Assembly (NCBI RefSeq): GCF_000626635.1
Contig: NZ_CP007451.1
Location: forward strand, 1,860,001-1,924,000
Direction of reading: 5' to 3'
Length of the DNA: 64,000 nucleotides
DNA from: Draconibacterium orientale
GTDB taxonomy: Bacteria; Bacteroidota; Bacteroidia; Bacteroidales; Prolixibacteraceae
The translations under genes were made by a program, and so were the position numbers. Each line of letters opens with the position of its first letter. Within the stretch, counting starts at the first letter, position 1. Below, piece by piece: positions 1-7,972 of this stretch. The notes beneath the pieces were generated by a model that searched no databases, had not been told where the DNA came from, and worked only from the letters and a program-made list of their open reading frames with translations.

Positions 1-1320
1 ATCAGCACCCTGGAAATTTTGCTGGGACAGGAGTTCGATGCTGTTAAAGGAATTACAAATCCTAACCTCATTCCCAATGAACTCCGAACGGGCAACTACA
101 ATGTTGTTATTCTCGATATGAATTTTCAGGCCGGTATAAACACCGGAAACGAAGGTTTATACTGGCTCGAACAGATAAAAAAGAGCTATCCTGATATTTC
201 GGTGGTGTTGATTACTGCCTACAGCGAAGTGGAACTGGCCGTAAAAGCACTGAAGCAGGGAGCTACCGATTTTGTACCAAAACCCTGGGATAACAGCAAA
301 CTGCTGGCTACGATAAAAGCAGCTGTTCAGCTGAATTTTTCGAAAACAGAAGTTGGTAAACTCAGGCAAAAAGAAGCCGGTTTAAAACAGGAACTCAACC
401 GCGACCAGCGTTTTATCATTGGCTCGTCGCCACAACTTACGCAGGTAATGAACATGGTGCGCAAAGTGGCTAAAACCAATGCCAATATTCTGATTACCGG
501 CGAAAACGGCACCGGTAAAGAACTGATTGCCCGCGAAATACACCGCCTGTCGCAGCGCCGAAACGAAGTAATGGTAAGTGTTGACATGGGCGCCATTAGC
601 GAAACCCTTTTTGAAAGCGAACTGTTTGGCCATGTAAAAGGGGCTTTTACCGATGCCCGCGAAAACCGCGCCGGTAAATTTGAAACCGCTCACAAGGGCA
701 CTCTTTTTCTCGACGAAATCGGGAACCTTTCCTTCCATTTACAAGCCAAATTACTGGCTGCCATTCAAAACCGCGAGTTTATGCGCCTGGGCTCCGACAA
801 GCCTATTCCTGTGGATATCCGATTGGTTTGTGCCACCAACAAAAAACTCGAAAATATGGTGGTCGAAGGTTTGTTTCGCGAAGATTTGCTGTACCGTATC
901 AACACCATCCAGATCGAGGTTCCGCCGCTGCGCGAAAGAGGAAACGACATTATTGTTTTGGCCGATTTCTTTTTGAAAAAATTTGCTACCAAATACGAAA
1001 AACACGGATTAAAAATTAACCAGTCTGCCCAGGACAAACTGCTAAAATACACCTGGCCCGGAAATATTCGTGAGCTGCAACACACCATCGAAAAAGCAGT
1101 TATTTTAAGCGATTCGATGGTTTTAAAACCCGAAGACTTTTTCTTTAAACAGGTATTTGCTTCGAAGTTTGAAGACGAACATCTGACCATTGACGAAATG
1201 GAAAAACGCATGATTCTTTCGGCCATCGATAAAAATGCCGGAAACATGAGTATGGCTGCCGAGAAGCTCGGAATTACACGCCAAACGCTGTATAACAAAA
1301 TTAAAAAATACGGGCTATGA
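1..1320 (+). CDS. Sigma-54-dependent response regulator (NtrC family), 5' end outside window
   Basis: The frame is open to the first base of the window, so the start codon and the beginning of the receiver domain are missing; the TTG at 19 is internal. The receiver keeps the phospho-acceptor Asp in LDMN (visible residue 39), a downstream TAYS and the Lys of PKPWD. The AAA+ domain follows, with Walker A GENGTGKE, a GAFTDA loop in place of the canonical GAFTGA, and Walker B LFLDEIGN. The C-terminus is a Fis-type helix-turn-helix (AAEKLGITRQTLYNKIKKYG). The protein should activate RNA polymerase carrying sigma-54 after phosphorylation by the kinase encoded next to it, whose ATG overlaps this stop by 4 bases. 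The regulon cannot be told from this window. Confidence 0.93.
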   Translation: MSTLEILLGQEFDAVKGITNPNLIPNELRTGNYNVVILDMNFQAGINTGNEGLYWLEQIKKSYPDISVVLITAYSEVELAVKALKQGATDFVPKPWDNSKLLATIKAAVQLNFSKTEVGKLRQKEAGLKQELNRDQRFIIGSSPQLTQVMNMVRKVAKTNANILITGENGTGKELIAREIHRLSQRRNEVMVSVDMGAISETLFESELFGHVKGAFTDARENRAGKFETAHKGTLFLDEIGNLSFHLQAKLLAAIQNREFMRLGSDKPIPVDIRLVCATNKKLENMVVEGLFREDLLYRINTIQIEVPPLRERGNDIIVLADFFLKKFATKYEKHGLKINQSAQDKLLKYTWPGNIRELQHTIEKAVILSDSMVLKPEDFFFKQVFASKFEDEHLTIDEMEKRMILSAIDKNAGNMSMAAEKLGITRQTLYNKIKKYGL

Positions 1321-2669
1321 TTAGTAAGAGTATCTATGTGAATATCCTTATCCGGGTTCTGCTATTACTAGCCGGTTCCCTGTTCTTAGGATGGCTAATC
1401 TTCCACCGGCAAGCTTATGTTTTTGCCATCATTCCCTCGCTGTTTATTTTGGGAGTTACCATAAATCTCATCTATTTCCTGAACCGCATCAACCGGCGAA
1501 TATTTTACTTTTTTGATGCGATAAAAAACGAAGATTCAACACTTCGGTTCCCCAATAATGTTAACAACAAAGTTATAAACGACCTGAACCAAAGCCTGCA
1601 AAAAGTAAACGCACAAATTCAGCAAATCTACCTCGAAAACCGGAAGCAGGAACAGTATTTCCAGGCCCTGCTTGAACACGCTGCCACCGGAATGTTCACC
1701 TTCAACGAGAAAGGATTTATTCTGCATTCAAACAACCTGGCCAGGCAACTTTTCGATATGGATGTGCTTACACACATCAACCAGCTGGACCGAATAGATC
1801 CGAAACTTTATCAGACCATAAAAGAAATTCAGCCAACGGAACAACGCCTTGTTACACTGCACCTGAAAAGCGGTGTTATTCAGCTGCTCATCAAGTCAAA
1901 TTCATTTATTTCCGAAAACAATTCGTTGATGTTGATTTCGGTCCACGACATAAAAAACCAGCTGGATGAAAAAGAGCTGGAATCGTGGCGTAAATTGATA
2001 CGTGTGATGATGCATGAGATTATGAACTCGATCACTCCTGTTACCTCATTGTCAGAAAGTCTGGCCGGTTACTTTTACAAAAACGGAGCAATGGTTTCGC
2101 CTGAAGATATTACTGTGAAAACGATAGAAACCACTATTCGCGGCCTGGAGGTTATACGCGAACAAGGCAAGGGACTGATTAATTTTGTGGAATCGTACCG
2201 GAAAATTACACGGCTTCCGGCTCCGGAAAAGAAAGTCTTTCAGGTGAAGAACCTGATCGATCACATCCGCATTCTCTCCTCTTCGTTTGAAAATGCCGGT
2301 CGCATTGAGTTTTCGTGTAATGTTACACCTTCTGAACTGGAATTACATGCCGACGAAAAGCAGATTTCACAAGTATTAATCAACCTCGTAAAAAATGCCT
2401 GTCAGGCCAATGAAGGCAATGAGAATGCAAAAATCCAGATTGAAGCAACAGTAAACGAAGCAGGCCGTGCTACCATTTCGGTTACCGACAACGGCCCGGG
2501 CATTTCGGACGAGCTGATGGACAAGATTTTTATTCCCTTTTTTACCACAAAAGACAATGGCTCGGGAATCGGGCTCAGCATTTCAAGGCAAATTATGCAA
2601 TTGCATGGCGGCAGCCTGAAAATGAGTTCAGTTCCCGAAAAATATACCTCGGCGGTTCTGGAATTTTAA
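1317..2669 (+). CDS. Membrane sensor histidine kinase (NtrB/NtrY-like)
   Basis: A 450-residue kinase. The N-terminus has two hydrophobic segments (about residues 8-28 and 34-54), followed by a linker with coiled-coil character and a PAS-like domain (about 110-215). The phospho-acceptor is His233 in the H-box MMHEIMNSITP. The ATPase domain shows the N-box NLVKNACQAN, G1 DNGPGI, F-box FIPFFTTK and G2 GSGIGLSIS. The start overlaps the stop of the response regulator (ATGA), so the two are translationally coupled and almost certainly a cognate pair. The short loop between the membrane segments suggests sensing in the membrane or cytoplasm rather than a large periplasmic domain. The signal is unknown. 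Confidence 0.93.
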   Translation: MISKSIYVNILIRVLLLLAGSLFLGWLIFHRQAYVFAIIPSLFILGVTINLIYFLNRINRRIFYFFDAIKNEDSTLRFPNNVNNKVINDLNQSLQKVNAQIQQIYLENRKQEQYFQALLEHAATGMFTFNEKGFILHSNNLARQLFDMDVLTHINQLDRIDPKLYQTIKEIQPTEQRLVTLHLKSGVIQLLIKSNSFISENNSLMLISVHDIKNQLDEKELESWRKLIRVMMHEIMNSITPVTSLSESLAGYFYKNGAMVSPEDITVKTIETTIRGLEVIREQGKGLINFVESYRKITRLPAPEKKVFQVKNLIDHIRILSSSFENAGRIEFSCNVTPSELELHADEKQISQVLINLVKNACQANEGNENAKIQIEATVNEAGRATISVTDNGPGISDELMDKIFIPFFTTKDNGSGIGLSISRQIMQLHGGSLKMSSVPEKYTSAVLEF

Positions 2670-2685
2670 GCCCGAAATCCTTTTT

Positions 2686-2846
2686 ATACCAAATTGACCA
2701 CAAAATGCCGCATATAAATTTGTTATTTTCCGTTTCTACTGTGTTGAAAAATTTTAACGTAGCTCGGCTATGCTAAAATTTTTCGCCTTGTACAAACGGA
2801 AAATAACCGGCATATCCAATACGGCATTTTATAATCAAATTGGTAT
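2686..2846. repeat. 161-bp long palindromic repeat element
   Basis: The left arm begins ATACCAAATTGACCACAAAA and the right arm ends with its near-exact complement, TTTTATAATCAAATTGGTAT. Inside, TTATTTTCCGTTT at about 2728 pairs with AAACGGAAAATAA at about 2796, and AAAATTTTAACGTAGC pairs with GCTATGCTAAAATTTT around a short loop at about 2770. Nearly the whole element can fold into one hairpin. It fills the gap between the kinase and the convergent doxX gene, whose stop codon lies at the element's edge. It may act as a bidirectional terminator or be a MITE-like or REP-like mobile repeat. A degraded half-copy is present at 44457-44500. Confidence 0.8.
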
Positions 2847-3256
2847 TATTTTTTGCTGATAATGCGGTCGCCCGAAAATTTACCGCTTCCCGACAGCAGC
2901 AAAACAACATAGCCTACCAGGTAAAGCAAGGCCATTTCTTTGCGACCAAACGGATCGGCACCATGAACAATAAAAGCTGCAACAGCCATGGTTACGATTG
3001 ATGGAATAGCAGCCAGGCGGGTTCCTAAACCAAGTACGATGAGAATGGAACAGACAACCTCGGCAAAAACTGTAAGTACCAGCGAAACTTCGGGGCCTAA
3101 TCCAATCGGATCGCCAAATTGCATTTCGCCGGCTAAAAGGCGCTGTAGTTTCGGAAATCCGTGGGTTAGCATAAAACCTCCTGTTGCCAAACGCAATAGC
3201 AACAGCGATAAATCAACACTCGTATTGTTTAATTTTGTTTGAAACAACTTCTTCAT
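2846..3256 (-). CDS. DoxX family membrane protein
   Basis: A 136-residue protein with four hydrophobic helices, the usual DoxX size and layout. Family features include the N-terminal LLLRLATGGFMLTHGFPKL and a later VVCSILIVLGLGTRLAAIPSI followed by a short GADPFGRKEMALLYL region. Some DoxX relatives are linked to thiosulfate:quinone oxidoreductase or redox stress, but most are uncharacterised, so no reaction is assigned. It stands alone on the minus strand, separated from the glycosidase operon upstream by a strong hairpin terminator. Confidence 0.85.
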   Translation of the reverse strand: MKKLFQTKLNNTSVDLSLLLLRLATGGFMLTHGFPKLQRLLAGEMQFGDPIGLGPEVSLVLTVFAEVVCSILIVLGLGTRLAAIPSIVTMAVAAFIVHGADPFGRKEMALLYLVGYVVLLLSGSGKFSGDRIISKK

Positions 3257-3326
3257 AGCTTCTGAATTTTATTTAACATCAAACAGCCACCTTCTGAAAT
3301 TGTTGAATCACTTTCCGAAATTATAA

Positions 3327-3362
3327 ATAAAAAGCCCGATAACCATAAGGCTACCAGGCTTT
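3327..3362 (-). terminator. Rho-independent terminator of the arabinoside-degrading operon
   Basis: On the minus strand AGCCTGGTAGCC, loop TTAT and GGTTATCGGGCT form a 12-bp stem with a few G-U pairs, followed by TTTTTAT. It lies 27 bases past the GH127 stop at 3388 and ends the four-gene minus-strand operon before doxX. Confidence 0.85.
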
Positions 3363-3387
3363 CCAACTCAATATATATCAACGTCTT

Positions 3388-5349
3388 CTAATCGATTTTC
3401 GAAAGCCAAACATCCATTTTATTGGCTCCACGGTTATTCCAAACGAAATATGGAATGGCCGTAAATGTTTCGGCTTTTGTCCTTCCCGATGCTTTAACCA
3501 CCTCAACACCTGCCAGCAAATCAGCGTCATAATTGCTTTCAAATTGTGTTTCTGCCGATACCTTAATCGATCCAATTTCAGGATTATCCTTTTCTTCCAC
3601 ACAATATACAATCGGGCCTCTTTCAAGAGCCACTTTTCCTTTGTCGGCTTCAACAAGCTCGCTGGCTTTTACCGTGCGCACCTGCATTGGCAAACTCAAT
3701 TCCACCTCATCGCCAGTGTTCCACTCACGATCTAAAACAGCATAACCCTGTTCCGTTTCGTAGCTTACCTTTTCGCCGTTCACTAAAATTTCTGGTTTTG
3801 CGGCCGGAGCATTTGTGTAACTATACAAATCGCCCGGCAGCGGCTGGTTTTGTGCCCATCCCGGAATACGAACACGCACTGCAAACTGTGATGCTTTTTC
3901 AGGCGTTACAGAGATTTTCACCTTTCCATCCCATGGATATTTTGTCTCCTGATCAATTTTCACTTCTGAACCGGCCATTTTTACTGAAGTGCTGCTCTGA
4001 ACGAACAGGTTCACGTAAATATCGTTGTCCTTTTGCGCGTAAATATATCCCGGTACCGACGGCATAAAACGACACATATTTGAAGGACAGCAGGAACAAT
4101 CGAACCACGGCTCGCGGGTAAGACTTCCACCGCTGTTGAAATGATAATGCATATCGCACGACAGTGGATTTGGGTAGAAGAAATTTGTTCCGTCGAGTGC
4201 CACTCCCGAAATCACTCCGTTGTACAAACTCCGCTCAAGCACATCGATATATTTCGAGTCGCCATGCAGCAAAAACATGCGGTAATTCCAGTATACATTT
4301 GCAATGGCAGCACAGGTTTCGTTATAAGCCGTAAGGTTTGGCAATTCGTAGTTTTCACCAAAAGCTTCACCATCGTGTTTCGCGCCAACTCCTCCGGTGA
4401 TATAAATCTTTTTATTCACCACATTGTTCCAAAGCTGATCAACCGCGTTTGAGTAAGCGGCATCTTTGTAAAGAGCGGCAATATCGGTCATTCCAGCGTA
4501 CATATAAACTGCACGCACCGCATGTCCAACTGCTTCATCCTGTTCAACAACCGGCACATGATCCTGATTATATGGCCCCCAAAGTTCGCGTTTGGTGCTA
4601 TCTCCCCTAAAATCGAGAAAATGCCTGGCCAGATCAAGGTATTCCTTTTTATCGGTAATCTGATAAAGCTTGATCAGGCCGGTTTCAACAATTTGATGGC
4701 CCGGCACCTGCGGATTTTTATCGGCTCCGAAAACAGCAACCAGCAAATCGGCATTTTTTGTGGCAATATCCAGGAAGTTCGTTTTTCCGGTTGCATGGTA
4801 ATGAGCTGCAGCAGCTTCATACATGTGGCCGGCATTGTAAAGCTCATGACTCCAGGCCAGTCCTTCCCAACGCTCTCCCGGAGGGCACCATTCGGCCGGC
4901 GAATGGGTCGGGTCAATTGTTTTCCAGGTAGTGAGGTACCCGTCTTCCTCCTGACCGATACCAATGATTTCAATCAGCGAATCAACGTAGGCATCCAGTT
5001 TCGGATCCGGAATGGTGGTCATTGAATATGAAGCACCTTCAATAATTTTATACACATCGGTATCGTCGAAGGGCATATCTCCGCGCACAGTGCCTTCCAT
5101 TTTGCCGCCGGCAATCAGGAAATTTTCGAGCCTTCCGGTCTCTTCACATTTCTGAAAAGACGCCGGAATAGTTGCTTTCCGATTGGTTTCAATCTTTGGC
5201 AACCAAAAAATATCATTCACCTGAACATCGCTAAACGACACCCCGTTTATGGGATATTCTGCGTGTTCCGGTTTTGCTTCTTTTGGCTGGGTTGAACAAC
5301 TCAACAAAAAAAGTGAGGCTATAATTGCCACAGAAAAAGTTAGTCTCAT
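3388..5349 (-). CDS. GH127 beta-L-arabinofuranosidase-type lipoprotein
   Basis: A 653-residue protein with a lipoprotein signal (LFLLSC, Cys at residue 18). It matches GH127 (DUF1680) in length and motifs. YNETCAAIAN supplies the Glu and Cys, and WFDCSCCPSNMCR the paired Cys, that in characterised family members bind zinc and provide the cysteine nucleophile. GH127 enzymes release L-arabinofuranose from beta-linked arabinosides such as those on hydroxyproline-rich glycoproteins; the exact substrate here is not readable. It is the last gene of an operon with GH27, a second GH127 and GH51, 7 bases after the GH51 stop. The two GH127 proteins differ greatly in sequence, so separate substrates are likely. 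Confidence 0.9.
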   Translation of the reverse strand: MRLTFSVAIIASLFLLSCSTQPKEAKPEHAEYPINGVSFSDVQVNDIFWLPKIETNRKATIPASFQKCEETGRLENFLIAGGKMEGTVRGDMPFDDTDVYKIIEGASYSMTTIPDPKLDAYVDSLIEIIGIGQEEDGYLTTWKTIDPTHSPAEWCPPGERWEGLAWSHELYNAGHMYEAAAAHYHATGKTNFLDIATKNADLLVAVFGADKNPQVPGHQIVETGLIKLYQITDKKEYLDLARHFLDFRGDSTKRELWGPYNQDHVPVVEQDEAVGHAVRAVYMYAGMTDIAALYKDAAYSNAVDQLWNNVVNKKIYITGGVGAKHDGEAFGENYELPNLTAYNETCAAIANVYWNYRMFLLHGDSKYIDVLERSLYNGVISGVALDGTNFFYPNPLSCDMHYHFNSGGSLTREPWFDCSCCPSNMCRFMPSVPGYIYAQKDNDIYVNLFVQSSTSVKMAGSEVKIDQETKYPWDGKVKISVTPEKASQFAVRVRIPGWAQNQPLPGDLYSYTNAPAAKPEILVNGEKVSYETEQGYAVLDREWNTGDEVELSLPMQVRTVKASELVEADKGKVALERGPIVYCVEEKDNPEIGSIKVSAETQFESNYDADLLAGVEVVKASGRTKAETFTAIPYFVWNNRGANKMDVWLSKID

Positions 5350-5356
5350 GGTTTAT

Positions 5357-7945
5357 TTATTGATTTTTAATTCGTATCACTGAAAATGAATAAGCCGGAA
5401 GTGTATAATCAAATTTTTCAGCAACGCTTATTATGCTTTCATCCGGTTTTGCTGTTTTAGAATCCGGGTTGCCTTTTAAAACAGATAATACAGCTTCTGA
5501 ATCTGAAACTTCAAAGGCAGAAAGATCGATTTTTGCGGCTACTTCAGCCGGAAGCAAATTCACCAGTTTTACGATAATATCGTTGGTTTTGCTGTCCTTC
5601 ACTACCGAAATGGCAACGCGTTTTCTAACGGCTTCGCTGTTATCCGAAAGTTTTACTTCAGAAGGAATATACGAATCGCCGGCGTTGTTGCCGTAAAGTT
5701 TCTGCACGTAATAGCCCACGGTTGGATGCACTTCCTCGTTGTTGAAATAAATCAGATCAGGATTCCACTGCGTAAAACCTTCTTTGGCCAGCAGCGGTGC
5801 ATATGTAGTCATGGTAACCACATCGGCATTTCGTTCAACAGCGGTTAAATACAAGGCTTCTGAAAGTGCTGTTTCAATATTGTTCGGGCGTCCCGGCAAG
5901 TGAGCTGCATATTCTCCGAGGTAAACTTTTGATTTGCTGCGGTCGTAACGATCGTAATAATCCTGGTTGTGAATAAACCAACCCGGCGGCTGATAGTAAT
6001 GCTCGTCAACCATCGGAACTTCAAGTTTTGTAGCCAGCTCCCAGCCTTCTTCATAATCGGTGCCGGTATAAAACGGGCCAACTGTCCCGATTACCGTAAT
6101 CTCAGGATATTGCTCGCGCACGGCATTGTAAATCATCGTAAAACGCTCTTCAAAAACATCGGTAATCAGGTCTTCGTTTCCAATGCCAATGTATTTCAGG
6201 TTGAAAGGCTCCGGGTGTCCGGCTTCGGCGCGTATTTTTCCCCATTTGGTGTTTTTATCGCCGTTTGCCCACTCAATCAAATCGAGCACTTCCTGCACAT
6301 AAGCATCCATTTCGCACATGGGAATTCCGCCCTGTTGACCATGACCTCCACACGACGAGTTCTGACAAGGTACACCAGCTGCTAAAACCGGTACCGGCTC
6401 CGCATCAATATCTTCGCAAAACTGGAAATACTCGTAATAACCCAATCCGGCGGTTTGATGGTAGTTCCAGATGTTTCGTTGCGGAACACGCGCTTCCAGT
6501 GGCCCCACCGTGTTGTTCCAGTGGTAAATATTTTCCAGTCCATCGCCATGCGCCACACAACCTCCGGGGAAACGCACAAAGCGGGGTTTCATATCGGCGA
6601 TTACCTGAGCCAGATCAGCACGTAAACCATTTTTGCGGTTTTTGAATGTATTCTCAGGGAAAAGAGAAATCATATCCAGAGCCACCTTCCCGGCTTCCTG
6701 AGGAATGACTTGCAACTTTGCTTTTGCGGTGGTCTTTGTTGCTGTTAATTGCGCTTCCAGCTTTTTCCAATTGCCGGAAAATGCTTTTGTTTTTACCTCC
6801 GTCAGCACTTCGCCGTTTTCATCAACCAGTGCTACACGCAAATTATTTTTTGCACCGTTCAGCATTTTGGCAAAAACCGAGAAGTTGTACTTTTCGCCCT
6901 GCTTAAGCGATATGCCGTTAAAGCCTTCGTTTACCAACGCAACACCCGGCTTTTCAATATCGAGCACTGCAAAATGTTTGTTGTTTTTATGAATTGGCGC
7001 AACGGTATCGATGGCAAAGCTTGCTTCGTCGTCCGATAAACTCCAGGCTTTTTTAGCAGTCCATGTCATATCGCTTCCTTTTCGATCGGAAAGCTGATAT
7101 TCAAAACCACGGTTTTGCACCAACTCGGCATACAAACCTCCATCGGCAGCGTAATTAATGTCTTCGAAAAATATCCCGATCAACATGTCGCTGATGGTTT
7201 TGCTGTTTTCAGGAAGAACCGAAATTTCTGCGTCAACAGTTTTTAAGTTCTTAAAACGTTCAGCATCCAGCGATGTATTGTCGGCCCGTTGCTGCTCGTG
7301 AAAACGGCTCCATTCGTTCCATTTAATCAGGGCATCAATTTCATTCCACGACAATTTGTTAATCACTCCGGTTTGCACTTCACCATCTACAAGAACCGTT
7401 TCGCGCAAATTCAGCCGATCAGCTTTTGTAGCTTCTTCTGTTGCCGAATAAGTTTTGAAATCGTTTGTAGTGGTCTTAAAGATCTTTTCGCTGCCGTTGT
7501 TTTCGTTCATCCAGGTAATTGTGTACTCCTTGTTTTGCTCATCGAAAGCAACTTCAATGTTGGCTACATTTCCGGCTTCGACTACTTCGGGGTACGACTG
7601 GCGTTTCCAGTTGTACAAGTCGGTTGAAGCGGCGTGTGCAAACTGTTGAATGTCATCGTTCAATGTCCACAGGCAGTGCCACAAACCATTATTATCCTGA
7701 AACAAAAACGGATTGAACATTTTCTTTTGCGATCCCCAGCTGCCAAAATCGCTTGCCAGAAACCGGAATTCGGGGCCGATGGCATGCCAGTTTTCACGAT
7801 CGACACTCCAGGCAAAATTCAGGCCGGCAGTGTTGTTGTTATTTCCGCAGGTGTACGAAAATACATAGGCTGAATCGGGCTCGTTGGCGCGTAACGAAAC
7901 GGTGGCCAGAAACAGCAAAAAAAAGGTTATAATGTTGATCTTCAT
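5357..7945 (-). CDS. GH51 alpha-L-arabinofuranosidase with an N-terminal GH43-like region
   Basis: An 862-residue secreted protein with an N-terminal signal peptide (about 1-20). Residues about 25-230 resemble part of a GH43/GH32-type beta-propeller (SVDRENWHAIGPEFR, FNPFLFQDNNGLWHCLWT, ASTDLYNWKRQ). The GH51 part starts near residue 250 with GIFFEDINYAADGGLYAEL, followed by a carbohydrate-binding beta-sandwich insertion and then the catalytic barrel. In the barrel, RFPGGCVAHG, the acid/base Glu in IGIGNEDL and the nucleophile Glu in YLGEYAAH are all present. It should remove alpha-linked L-arabinofuranose side chains from arabinan or arabinoxylan. The gaps to its neighbours are 7 and 27 bases, so it is in the operon. 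Confidence 0.92.
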   Translation of the reverse strand: MKINIITFFLLFLATVSLRANEPDSAYVFSYTCGNNNNTAGLNFAWSVDRENWHAIGPEFRFLASDFGSWGSQKKMFNPFLFQDNNGLWHCLWTLNDDIQQFAHAASTDLYNWKRQSYPEVVEAGNVANIEVAFDEQNKEYTITWMNENNGSEKIFKTTTNDFKTYSATEEATKADRLNLRETVLVDGEVQTGVINKLSWNEIDALIKWNEWSRFHEQQRADNTSLDAERFKNLKTVDAEISVLPENSKTISDMLIGIFFEDINYAADGGLYAELVQNRGFEYQLSDRKGSDMTWTAKKAWSLSDDEASFAIDTVAPIHKNNKHFAVLDIEKPGVALVNEGFNGISLKQGEKYNFSVFAKMLNGAKNNLRVALVDENGEVLTEVKTKAFSGNWKKLEAQLTATKTTAKAKLQVIPQEAGKVALDMISLFPENTFKNRKNGLRADLAQVIADMKPRFVRFPGGCVAHGDGLENIYHWNNTVGPLEARVPQRNIWNYHQTAGLGYYEYFQFCEDIDAEPVPVLAAGVPCQNSSCGGHGQQGGIPMCEMDAYVQEVLDLIEWANGDKNTKWGKIRAEAGHPEPFNLKYIGIGNEDLITDVFEERFTMIYNAVREQYPEITVIGTVGPFYTGTDYEEGWELATKLEVPMVDEHYYQPPGWFIHNQDYYDRYDRSKSKVYLGEYAAHLPGRPNNIETALSEALYLTAVERNADVVTMTTYAPLLAKEGFTQWNPDLIYFNNEEVHPTVGYYVQKLYGNNAGDSYIPSEVKLSDNSEAVRKRVAISVVKDSKTNDIIVKLVNLLPAEVAAKIDLSAFEVSDSEAVLSVLKGNPDSKTAKPDESIISVAEKFDYTLPAYSFSVIRIKNQ

Positions 7946-7972
7946 AATTAATATTTTTCAATAAGCTGATAA

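Noticed and set aside
601-660. GAFTDA instead of GAFTGA as a defect in the sigma-54 activator
   Set aside because: I believe this variant is frequent in Bacteroidota activators, so it is not evidence of lost function.
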